NCBI GenBank assembly: GCA_026986775.1 | Contig: JALSNX010000021.1 | Location: forward strand, 1 to 33,095 | From: Caldifarciminota bacterium | Lineage (GTDB): Bacteria; Hydrothermota; Hydrothermia; UBA1063; CAJXJZ01 | Length of the DNA: 33,095 nucleotides | Reading direction: 5' to 3' | Program-made: the position numbers and the translations under genes | The notes under the pieces: model-generated | What the model saw: the letters and a program-made list of their open reading frames with translations, nothing else | Database searches by the model: none | Told to the model about the DNA's origin: nothing | In this document: positions 23,950 through 30,843 of the stretch, piece by piece | Layout: the number at the start of each line of letters is the position of its first letter | How positions within the stretch are numbered: the first letter of the stretch is position 1

Positions 23950-25370
23950 AATTCCTCCAGTATTTCTTTTACGATTTTTCTATCATCAAACGGGTATTTT
24001 TTACCCTTTATTTCCTGATAGGTTTCATGCCCTTTGCCAGCTATTATCAGAACATCCTCTTTTTTCATAAGCGATATTCCTATCTCAATGGCCTTTTTTC
24101 TATCCGGCTCAACAATATATCTATTACCGGAAGTTACACCCTTGAGTATATCATCAATTATTTTTTCAGGGTCTTCTGAGCGAGGATTATCGCTTGTTAT
24201 AATGGAAATATCGGCATATTTTGTTGCCGCTTTTCCCATTAGGGGCCTTTTTCCAGGGTCTCTATCTCCGCCTGCTCCGAATACAATTATCAATCTCCCC
24301 CTTACGTACGGTTTTACAGAAGCTAAAAGCTTCTCAATAGCCTCTTTTGTGTGAGCGTAATCCACGAATATGAGATAACCTTTAGAGTTTTTGACGTATT
24401 CCATTCTGCCAGGGGGTGCCTTGATTTTCTCTGTATGTATCTTATTCGGTTTAATACCCATAACATATGCCACAGACAGTGCAGCAAGAAAGTTATAGGC
24501 ATTGAATCTGAGCCCCACTGGTATGGTATAAATACCTTCCATTTTTCCCTTTACTCTGATAACCAGTTCCATCAGGGAGTCCTTTAATATCTCACCGTGT
24601 AGATCCCCACCTTTGAGACCAAAAGTGATGGGTGTGCCTCTGTAGTCCTTTAATATTTTAAAGGAGGTTTTACAGTCTATGTTAAAGATGCCATATTCTG
24701 GTGTAAGTTCGGTAAAGAGCTTCTTTTTTGAGTTAAAGTAATCTTCCATATCCGTATGGTATTCAAGGTGTTCTCTTGAAAAATTTGTGAATACACCTGC
24801 ATAAAACTTCAGGGTGTCAACCCTTTTTTCTTTTAGACCGGCTGATGATACTTCCATAACCACTGCCTGTGCCCCGTTCTCTTTACTCTCCTTGAGAAAC
24901 TCATATATATCTGCTGACTCAGGTGTTGTTCTGGATGCTGTATACTTCTTTTTAAGAGTATCGTATATTACAGTGCCGAAGTTGGCTGTGGGAATACCTG
25001 CCTCATTCAATATCTTTTGTGCAAAAAAGGCAGTTGTGGTTTTTCCATTTGTCCCTGTAATACCGATTATTTTAAGGCCTTCTATAAAGGGTGAATAGAA
25101 TTTCTTTGCAATAACACCCATATATTCCCGTGCTTTTTCAACCACCACGTAAGGCTTTTCAGTATCAATGTGGTGTTCTGTAACAAAGGCAATTGCCCCA
25201 TTTTTCTCGGCTTCTTTTATAAACATGTGGCCGTCAAAGGTTTTGCCCTTTATGGCAACAAAAACATATCCAGGTTTTACCTTTCTTGAAAAAGATGTAA
25301 TACCCTTTACAACTCTATCTTCCTTTAAGTTTATTATTTTGTTGGGATAAAAAAGCTCAGATATTCTCAT
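23946..25370 (-). CDS. murE: UDP-MurNAc-L-Ala-D-Glu--meso-diaminopimelate ligase
   Basis: 474 aa. ATP loop GTNGKTTT is at 106-113. SRTTPES and MEVSSAGLKEKRV line the substrate site, and YFNSKKKLF carries the lysine expected to be carbamylated. DNPR at 394-397 is the selectivity motif for meso-diaminopimelate rather than lysine. The peptidoglycan is therefore predicted to be the DAP type, as expected in a diderm. The gene overlaps ftsI by 14 bp and murF by 4 bp. Confidence 0.98.
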   Translation of the reverse strand: MRISELFYPNKIINLKEDRVVKGITSFSRKVKPGYVFVAIKGKTFDGHMFIKEAEKNGAIAFVTEHHIDTEKPYVVVEKAREYMGVIAKKFYSPFIEGLKIIGITGTNGKTTTAFFAQKILNEAGIPTANFGTVIYDTLKKKYTASRTTPESADIYEFLKESKENGAQAVVMEVSSAGLKEKRVDTLKFYAGVFTNFSREHLEYHTDMEDYFNSKKKLFTELTPEYGIFNIDCKTSFKILKDYRGTPITFGLKGGDLHGEILKDSLMELVIRVKGKMEGIYTIPVGLRFNAYNFLAALSVAYVMGIKPNKIHTEKIKAPPGRMEYVKNSKGYLIFVDYAHTKEAIEKLLASVKPYVRGRLIIVFGAGGDRDPGKRPLMGKAATKYADISIITSDNPRSEDPEKIIDDILKGVTSGNRYIVEPDRKKAIEIGISLMKKEDVLIIAGKGHETYQEIKGKKYPFDDRKIVKEILEEL

Positions 25371-26997
25371 GCAATCTGCTCCACATTATGCTTTCTGCAA
25401 TTTTCCTGAATACAGGTGCAGCCACTTCACCTCCATACATGAGCCATGGAGTTCCCTTGGGTTCAAAAATTACCACATATATGAGATATTGCGGTGCATT
25501 ACAGGGAAAAAATCCAATAAAAGATACAACCTTTCTTTTTGGGTCATAGTATCGTTTTTCCTTATCGTACACCATAGCGGTGCCTGTTTTTCCGCATACT
25601 GTAATTCCAGGAACTTTTGCCTTTTTACCCGTACCGTTTTCCACCACCTCTCTCATAAAGAGTTTAAGATATTTTACGCTCCTTTTACCAAGAGCTCTTC
25701 TTATCTTTATGGGGTCTTTGTTAAGAAGGATTTTTGGGGAGTAAAGATATCCACCATTGGCAACTGCTCCATAAGCCATGACCATCTGAAGCCCATTAAC
25801 TAAAAGTCCGTAGCCAATTCCAAGGGTCGCAAGTTTTGATTCCTTCCATTTTCTATAGTCCCCCGGTGGCACACACTGACCCTTGAGAAATGAGCCTGTG
25901 GGAGATCCGAATCCAAGTTTGAGTATCTGCTCGTATACCCTTTTTCTGCCTAATTTGAGGGCAAGTTTTGCAGCTGCAACATTGGATGAGTGTGAAAATG
26001 CCTCAAGCCATGTTATTTTACCCATTTTATGGACATCCCGTATGGTTCTATTTTCAACTCTTAGCCTTCCTTCCTCTGTATCTATGCTGTCAAAGGGTGA
26101 AATAATCTTATCATCAAGTGCAGCAGAATAAACAACAATTTTAAAAGTTGATCCGGGTTCGTAGGGATAGGCTATAACAAAGTTTTCATTGTTTTTTACA
26201 GGGTAAGAGACCATTGATAAAATTTCACCGTTTTCTGGTCTTGTGATTATAACAAAACCGCCTTTTGCAGAAAGTTCGTCAACCTTTTCTTTGAGTGCTG
26301 CATACGCTATTTCCTGTATATATGCATCTACGGTTAATTCAATGGGCTTTCCCTGTATCGGATTTATGCGTTCTCTGTCAAGTGTGAAAAACTTTTTGCT
26401 TGAGTATCTCTCGGCGCTTTTGATGCATGGCAGGCTTCCGTCTGTTCCCCTGAGGTAGCTATCAAGAACCTTTTCTATACCATAAAGACCATATCTGTCC
26501 TTTCCAACATACCCTATTAAACTGCTGTGACCCTCTTCTATTACGGCATGCCGTGCCCAGTATTCATGACTGCTTAACACGTATGTTTTCTTACCAGGAT
26601 GTCTCTTTGCATATTTTTTATTTATGAGATTTATGGAATCCACGTATTCTGGTGATACGTAACCTATTTTAGCAAGACGTTTAAAATTTTTTACAGGAGA
26701 TAGCCCATAACGCCTTAATGTTTTGTACATATCTTCATCAATGCTACCATGCTGGTATACTTCAACCTTTTCAACATTTACTGTGAGTGGTCTTTTGTGT
26801 CTGTCGTAGATAATACCTCTCTGCGCTGGAAGAGGTATATTTGAAAAATACTGTTTCTCTGCTTCTTCCCGAAGTCTCTGGCCCTCTCTACCTATTTGCA
26901 AGGTCCACAGTGTCTTTAAAGACAAAGTGAATACAGACAGGGGAATTATCCCTATAAGGTAGAGTCGCCAGAGCCTCAGATTTCTGAAATGCAGCAT
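25357..26997 (-). CDS. ftsI: Division transpeptidase FtsI (class B PBP, PBP3 type)
   Basis: 546 aa. One membrane helix (about 13-33), then a PBP dimer domain starting IPLPAQRGIIYDR (54-66), then the transpeptidase domain with SxxK S283-TFK (PGSTFK), SxN S337-S-N339 and KTG 470-472. No PASTA domain. It cross-links septal peptidoglycan with FtsW. AGAGGAGA directly before the ATG fixes this start, even though it lies 110 bp inside ftsL. Confidence 0.97.
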   Translation of the reverse strand: MLHFRNLRLWRLYLIGIIPLSVFTLSLKTLWTLQIGREGQRLREEAEKQYFSNIPLPAQRGIIYDRHKRPLTVNVEKVEVYQHGSIDEDMYKTLRRYGLSPVKNFKRLAKIGYVSPEYVDSINLINKKYAKRHPGKKTYVLSSHEYWARHAVIEEGHSSLIGYVGKDRYGLYGIEKVLDSYLRGTDGSLPCIKSAERYSSKKFFTLDRERINPIQGKPIELTVDAYIQEIAYAALKEKVDELSAKGGFVIITRPENGEILSMVSYPVKNNENFVIAYPYEPGSTFKIVVYSAALDDKIISPFDSIDTEEGRLRVENRTIRDVHKMGKITWLEAFSHSSNVAAAKLALKLGRKRVYEQILKLGFGSPTGSFLKGQCVPPGDYRKWKESKLATLGIGYGLLVNGLQMVMAYGAVANGGYLYSPKILLNKDPIKIRRALGKRSVKYLKLFMREVVENGTGKKAKVPGITVCGKTGTAMVYDKEKRYYDPKRKVVSFIGFFPCNAPQYLIYVVIFEPKGTPWLMYGGEVAAPVFRKIAESIMWSRLHENI

Positions 26998-27196
26998 TTA
27001 TCTCTCCTCTTATTAATGTGTACTTTAAAAGGTTCTCTTTTTTTAAAAGTGTGCTATAAATACCCTCGCCCTTAATTTTCTCGTTGCTGAGCTTTGCAAT
27101 TTCTCCTCCCAGTATTAATGTTCTACGTGCTATAAGGAGAGGGAGGAAAAGCAGAGACCACAGCACTAAAGATAGAACGAGCGGTTTCTTCAACAT
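26888..27196 (-). CDS. ftsL: FtsL-like division protein
   Basis: 102 aa. The layout fits FtsL: short cytoplasmic start, one membrane helix (about residues 5-23), then a short charged helical segment (ILGGEIAKLSNEKIKGEG...). FtsL sequences are poorly conserved, so the call rests on size, topology and position between rsmH and ftsI. The ribosome site AAAGGAG with 7-nt spacing is strong. The gene overlaps rsmH by 74 bp and ftsI by 110 bp, leaving only about 125 bp that is not shared. Confidence 0.75.
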   Translation of the reverse strand: MLKKPLVLSLVLWSLLFLPLLIARRTLILGGEIAKLSNEKIKGEGIYSTLLKKENLLKYTLIRGEINAAFQKSEALATLPYRDNSPVCIHFVFKDTVDLANR

Positions 27197-28061
27197 AGTT
27201 TTCTCCTTTTAAAAAGGCACGGAGTTTTGCACTTCGTGCTGCTTTGTTTCTTTGTATTTCTTCATAAGATGGTTTTATAGGGTATGGCTTTATCCGTTGC
27301 ATTCCCAGAACAGTATCTATCTTTTTAACGATTCTGTCTTCTATAGAATGATAGGTAATAAATGCTACAATACCGTTTGTCTTAAGTACACTCAGGGCAC
27401 CTATTATTCCCTCTGTAAGTTCCCTTAACTCATCATTTATATAAATTCTGAGTGCCATAAATACCTTCTGTATTTCCTTTTCTGGAACATGCAGGTTCCT
27501 GAGAAGTCTGGTCAGGTCTTCTGTCGTTTTTACCACTGTTCTTTTTCTCTCTTTTACAATGTATGTGGCTATTTTCTTCGCTCCTTTCACGTCTCCATAT
27601 ATTTTGAGAATATAAGAGAGTTTTTCTGGATTTATTTTTTTTAGTTCAATGAAAAGTGGAACACCACTATCTTTATTGAACCTCATGTCAAGATTTTCAC
27701 TTTTTTTAAAGGTAAACCCACGTTTTGATGATTTTATCTGCCACATGGAAAGCCCCAGATCAAAAAGAATAAAATCTGCTTTCCTGTTTTCCCTTTTTAG
27801 TATATCACCAATAAGGGTATAGGACCCATTAATACATTTTATAAAGGTAAATTCTGACAGGCGTTTTTTTGCTATCTCCATACTTTCTGAATCCTTATCA
27901 AAGCAGTAAAGTGCTTTAATAGAATCTCTGTAAGACGATGCAATTTTGAGTGAATGACCACCATTTCCGCATGTGGCATCAACTACAACCTCATGATGCT
28001 CTTTCATAATATTGATAACCTCCTCAAGAAGCACAGGCTCATGGAGCCCGCTATTATTCAT
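27123..28061 (-). CDS. rsmH: 16S rRNA (cytosine1402-N4)-methyltransferase
   Basis: 312 aa (formerly MraW). It methylates C1402 in the decoding site of 16S rRNA using SAM. HEPVLLEEV at the N-terminus, the SAM-binding DATCGNGGHS (28-37), FILFDLGLSMWQI, FTFKKSENLDMRF and the C-terminal YHSIEDRIVK and RSAKLRA are all family signatures. The start overlaps mraZ by 8 bp (ATGAATAA). A C-terminal tail of about 25 residues after RSAKLRAF is shared with the start of ftsL. Confidence 0.97.
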   Translation of the reverse strand: MNNSGLHEPVLLEEVINIMKEHHEVVVDATCGNGGHSLKIASSYRDSIKALYCFDKDSESMEIAKKRLSEFTFIKCINGSYTLIGDILKRENRKADFILFDLGLSMWQIKSSKRGFTFKKSENLDMRFNKDSGVPLFIELKKINPEKLSYILKIYGDVKGAKKIATYIVKERKRTVVKTTEDLTRLLRNLHVPEKEIQKVFMALRIYINDELRELTEGIIGALSVLKTNGIVAFITYHSIEDRIVKKIDTVLGMQRIKPYPIKPSYEEIQRNKAARSAKLRAFLKGENYVEETARSIFSAVVSAFPPSPYST

Positions 28062-28482
28062 TGTGTAAAATCCCGTCAGGCCTTACTGGATGTTCCTTCT
28101 GATAATTCCTGTACACCTCTGGATTCCACAGTTCAAACCATGTATCCATTTTAATAAAGAAGACGCTGTCCTTTAGTCGTGCATATTCAAATAGGTGCCC
28201 GGGAATCAGAATTCTTCCCTGAGAATCCAGTTCCACCTCTTCTGAATTACCCTGAAGATGCCTTAAAGTATTTTTCAGTTCAGGAGAAGAGAATGGAGTA
28301 ATCGTGCCTATCTCATTTTTGAGTTTCATCCAGCTGGATTCTGAGAAAGCATATATACATGGCTCAAATCCGGTGGTAAGTATGATTTTCTCTCCATAAA
28401 AAAGGCCCTTTTTAATGCTAACAGGAAGGAAAACCCTTCCTTTTTCGTCTATCTTGACCAGTCTTGAATTTCTATTTCTCAT
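28054..28482 (-). CDS. mraZ: Transcriptional regulator MraZ
   Basis: 142 aa from ATG 28482. GTG 28518 is also in frame, but it lies in the promoter/operator zone and has a poor ribosome site. There are two SpoVT-AbrB-like repeats: VKIDEKGRVFLPVSIK (residues about 9-24) and VELDSQGRILIPGHL in the second half. This is the MraZ pattern (DxKGRxxxP, DxxGRxxIP). In other bacteria MraZ binds tandem TGGGN boxes upstream of its own gene and controls the dcw cluster; such boxes occur here. It is the first gene of the operon. Confidence 0.93.
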   Translation of the reverse strand: MRNRNSRLVKIDEKGRVFLPVSIKKGLFYGEKIILTTGFEPCIYAFSESSWMKLKNEIGTITPFSSPELKNTLRHLQGNSEEVELDSQGRILIPGHLFEYARLKDSVFFIKMDTWFELWNPEVYRNYQKEHPVRPDGILHNE

Positions 28483-28506
28483 CCACTTATACCCACTTTT
28501 ACCCCT
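28482..28506 (-). promoter_or_regulatory. Putative MraZ operator (three 10-bp-spaced boxes)
   Basis: On the minus strand AGGGGT, GTGGGT and GTGGAT occur exactly 10 bp apart, with A-rich sequence between them; the G cores lie at 28502-28505, 28492-28495 and 28482-28485. In E. coli MraZ binds TGGGN repeats with 5-bp gaps, which is the same 10-bp period. The boxes run from the predicted transcription start to the mraZ start codon, so binding would also mask the ribosome site. Confidence 0.65.
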
Positions 28507-28508
28507 AA

Positions 28509-28537
28509 AGTTTAACACCTTGAAATTGATTTGTCAA
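28509..28537 (-). promoter_or_regulatory. Promoter of the dcw operon
   Basis: On the minus strand: a perfect -35 TTGACA (plus 28532-28537), a 17-bp spacer and -10 TAAACT (28509-28514; 4 of 6). The predicted start at about 28502 falls on the first MraZ box, about 20 nt before the mraZ ATG. Confidence 0.75.
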
Positions 28538-28541
28538 GAAT

Positions 28542-28614
28542 TGTGGAAAATTTTTTTGAAAGGCAAGGTATTACAACACAATCAGGGTTGTGGAAAAGTG
28601 GAGAGTTTTCCACA
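28542..28614. promoter_or_regulatory. Cluster of three TTTTCCACA (DnaA-box-like) sites
   Basis: TTTTCCACA occurs at 28542-28550 (minus), 28589-28597 (minus) and 28606-28614 (plus). The last two form a 9-bp inverted repeat with an 8-bp spacer. The 9-mer is one base from the E. coli DnaA box TTATCCACA. The cluster lies in the truA-mraZ gap, next to AT-rich runs and 5 bp upstream of the dcw -35. Confidence 0.45.
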
Positions 28615-28646
28615 GGGGCAGGTAAAAACATGTAACACTTTATATT

Positions 28647-29375
28647 TCAATAGAATACATTGACAAGGTATAGCCCATTTGCAGGAGCTATGTGGAAACT
28701 TTTCGGTTTTTTATTGTTCAAAAATTCGATGTAATCCTTTATTCCTAAGTGTTTACGTGTGTTATACACCATTTCACCTATAAGAATACGAACAAGTTTA
28801 TACGTAAATCTATCTCCCACAATATGAAAAATAAATTTTTCTCCACTTTTCTCCACATTTGTTGAAAAAAGCTTCACAATGGGAGAATTGTCAGGGTCAC
28901 CTATAAGAAGGTGCTTGAAATTGAATGTCCCTTTTGTTAAGGAGGCAAGAGTAGAAAGGTGTTCAAAATCAAGACTAAAATCTATTTGCCATTCATACCT
29001 TGAAGTAAAAGGATTTCTCAGGGCTGAAATGGTGTATCTGTAGTATTTTCCACGTGCGGAAAACCTTGCGTGGAAATTTTCTTTAGCTGGCTCAATGCTT
29101 TTAATATGAATATCATGCGGCAGGGCGGAGTTAAGGGCACGCAGGAATCGTTTTTCATCTATTTTAAGAGGATGGGGCAGATGAAGTGATGCTACCTGTC
29201 CCTCCGCATGTACGCCTCTGTCAGTTCTTGAAGCTCCCACAAATTTAAAGCCTCCCTCAAAAAACCTTTTGAGAGAAGCCTGTATTACACCCTGAACTGT
29301 TCTTCTATTTTTTTGTATCTGCCATCCGAAAAAATCTGTGCCGTCGTAACTTATGGTGAGTTTGTAAACGTACAA
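28647..29375 (-). CDS. truA: tRNA pseudouridine(38-40) synthase TruA
   Basis: 242 aa. It isomerises uridines 38-40 of the tRNA anticodon arm. LTISYDGTDFFGWQ, RTVQGVIQASL and the catalytic D52 in ASRTDRGVHA are diagnostic. FHARFSARGKYYRY and VRILIGEMV also fit. The start is TTG 29375, 3 bp after the DUF3467 gene; the family begins just before LTISYDG, so a later start would cut the fold. The ribosome site is weak (GGGTGGGC, widely spaced). Confidence 0.95.
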   Translation of the reverse strand: MYVYKLTISYDGTDFFGWQIQKNRRTVQGVIQASLKRFFEGGFKFVGASRTDRGVHAEGQVASLHLPHPLKIDEKRFLRALNSALPHDIHIKSIEPAKENFHARFSARGKYYRYTISALRNPFTSRYEWQIDFSLDFEHLSTLASLTKGTFNFKHLLIGDPDNSPIVKLFSTNVEKSGEKFIFHIVGDRFTYKLVRILIGEMVYNTRKHLGIKDYIEFLNNKKPKSFHIAPANGLYLVNVFY

Positions 29376-29378
29376 CGT

Positions 29379-29663
29379 CTAAAAGCCCACCCGCTTTTCT
29401 TCTCCTTTGGGAAATTTTATCTCACCGAACTGGGCTTCATACTTTTTCAGATTCTCCTCAAGTGTTTTTAAAAGGCCCTTTGCATGTTGAGGTGTCATGA
29501 TTATTCTTGCCTGAACCCGTGCCTTTGGAAGTCCAGGCATTATTCTTGCAAAATCAATTATAATCTCTGAGGGTGAGTGTGAGATTACCACCATATTGGC
29601 ATAGGTTCCATCGGCCTTATCAGGAGGCAATTCTATTTCAAAAGGCTTCTTTATTTCTTCCAT
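29379..29663 (-). CDS. DUF3467 family protein
   Basis: 94 aa. The layout EIELPPDKADGTYANMVVISHSPSEIIIDFARIMPG followed by KARVQARIIMTPQHAKGLLKTLEENLKKYE matches my memory of DUF3467, small proteins of unknown function found in many bacteria. No signal peptide or membrane segment. AGGTAGGTG lies before the ATG. It lies 8 bp after gcvT and 3 bp before truA, so it is co-transcribed with them. Confidence 0.88.
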   Translation of the reverse strand: MEEIKKPFEIELPPDKADGTYANMVVISHSPSEIIIDFARIMPGLPKARVQARIIMTPQHAKGLLKTLEENLKKYEAQFGEIKFPKGEEKRVGF

Positions 29664-29671
29664 AATTACAC

Positions 29672-30769
29672 CTACCTTTTTACTGTTCCGTTTTTATAAA
29701 ATGGGAGTTTAACTATTGTTGCTTTTTCTTTTCTACCTCTTATGTCAATTTCTATTTCTGTGCCTCTTCTGGTATGATGTCTTCTAACGTATCCCATGCC
29801 AATTCCCTGTTGGAGAGAAGGTGACATTGTTCCACTTGTAACGTGCCCAACTTCTTCTCCATCTTTAAATATTTTCTGGCCATGTCTGGGAATAGCTGCT
29901 CTTCTTTCCGTAATAAAGGCTACACGTCTTCTTGCAGGGCCTTCCTCTTTTATTTTAAGAAGTGCCTTTTTGCCGATAAAGTCTTCTTTGTCCAGCTTCA
30001 GAATCCATGATAAACCTGCTTCTATCATGTTTGTCGTTTCATCAATATCGTTTCCATAAAGGCAGTATCCCATTTCAAGTCTCAAAGTGTCACGAGCGCC
30101 AAGTCCTATGGGTTTTACCTCATCAAACTCAAGCAGTTTAAGGAAAACTTTCTTTCCATGTTCAAAGTCTTCAAAGTAAAGTTCAAATCCATCCTCTCCT
30201 GTATAGCCTGTTCTTGACAAAAGGACCTTTTTACCGAGTACGGTTGCATACATGGCATAATAATAAGGAAGTTCCGATAGATTCTCTTTGGTGATTCTCT
30301 GAAGCACTTTTTCGGATAATGGACCCTGAAAAGCTATTTCGGCGTAATCATCTGACCTGTTTTTAATTTCCACATCACCTTTCTTATGGGATAAAATCCA
30401 TTGATAGTCTTTCTCTATGTTGGCGGCGTTTACAACTAAAAGAAAATGATTTTCATCTAACCTGTAAACTAAAAGGTCGTCCACAATAGTTCCCTCTTCA
30501 GTTGGAAAAGCCGAGTACTGAACCTGCATAACTTCAAGTCTTGAAGCGTCGTTACTGGTTATATAGTTTACGAAATTTAGTGCATCTTTTCCTTTGATTT
30601 CTATCTCTCCCATGTGTGAAACGTCAAACATCCCGGCTTTTTCTCTTACCCAGATGTGTTCTTTGACGATGCCATCGGGGTACTGGATTGGCATTTCAAA
30701 TCCCGCAAAGTCAACTATCTTTGCACCCAGATTTTTGTGGAACTCAAAAAATGGCGTTTTTTTGGGCAT
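29672..30769 (-). CDS. gcvT: Glycine cleavage system T protein (aminomethyltransferase)
   Basis: 365 aa from ATG 30769, chosen because GAGGAGGAG lies 5 nt upstream; the frame is open to 30820, but that part covers the promoter. It moves the methylene group from H-protein-bound aminomethyl to tetrahydrofolate. Visible: VDFAGFEMPIQYPDGI, FDVSHMGEIEIKG, LSRTGYTGEDGFELYF, GLGARDTLRLEMGYCLYGNDID and GHVTSGTMSPSLQQGIGMGYV. No gcvH or gcvP is adjacent. Confidence 0.96.
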   Translation of the reverse strand: MPKKTPFFEFHKNLGAKIVDFAGFEMPIQYPDGIVKEHIWVREKAGMFDVSHMGEIEIKGKDALNFVNYITSNDASRLEVMQVQYSAFPTEEGTIVDDLLVYRLDENHFLLVVNAANIEKDYQWILSHKKGDVEIKNRSDDYAEIAFQGPLSEKVLQRITKENLSELPYYYAMYATVLGKKVLLSRTGYTGEDGFELYFEDFEHGKKVFLKLLEFDEVKPIGLGARDTLRLEMGYCLYGNDIDETTNMIEAGLSWILKLDKEDFIGKKALLKIKEEGPARRRVAFITERRAAIPRHGQKIFKDGEEVGHVTSGTMSPSLQQGIGMGYVRRHHTRRGTEIEIDIRGRKEKATIVKLPFYKNGTVKR

Positions 30770-30791
30770 TTTCTCCTCCTCTATGTCGAAA

Positions 30792-30820
30792 ATTATAACA
30801 CTCTCTCCTTGAATGTTCAA
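30792..30820 (-). promoter_or_regulatory. Promoter of gcvT-DUF3467-truA
   Basis: On the minus strand: -35 TTGAAC (plus 30815-30820), a 17-bp spacer, and an extended -10 TGTTATAAT (TATAAT at 30792-30797). The predicted start near 30785 leaves a 16-nt leader holding GAGGAGGAG. Confidence 0.75.
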
Positions 30821-30837
30821 AAATTAGGTCTTAATAT
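30809..30837 (+). promoter_or_regulatory. Divergent promoter of the sigma-54 activator gene
   Basis: On the plus strand: -35 TTGAAT (30809-30814), a 17-bp spacer and -10 TAATAT (30832-30837). Its -35 abuts the -35 of the gcvT promoter, and together they form the dyad TTGAATGTTCAA (30809-30820). The predicted start falls at or within one or two bases of ATG 30844. Confidence 0.6.
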
Positions 30838-30843
30838 ATTCAC

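Noticed and set aside
28589-28614. Inverted repeat after truA as a terminator
   Set aside because: The stem is AT-rich, with no U run on the truA strand after it. DnaA-like boxes explain the repeat better.
28850-28900. Repeated TTTTCTCCAC runs inside truA as further DnaA boxes
   Set aside because: They carry an inserted base relative to TTTTCCACA and encode conserved-length TruA sequence.
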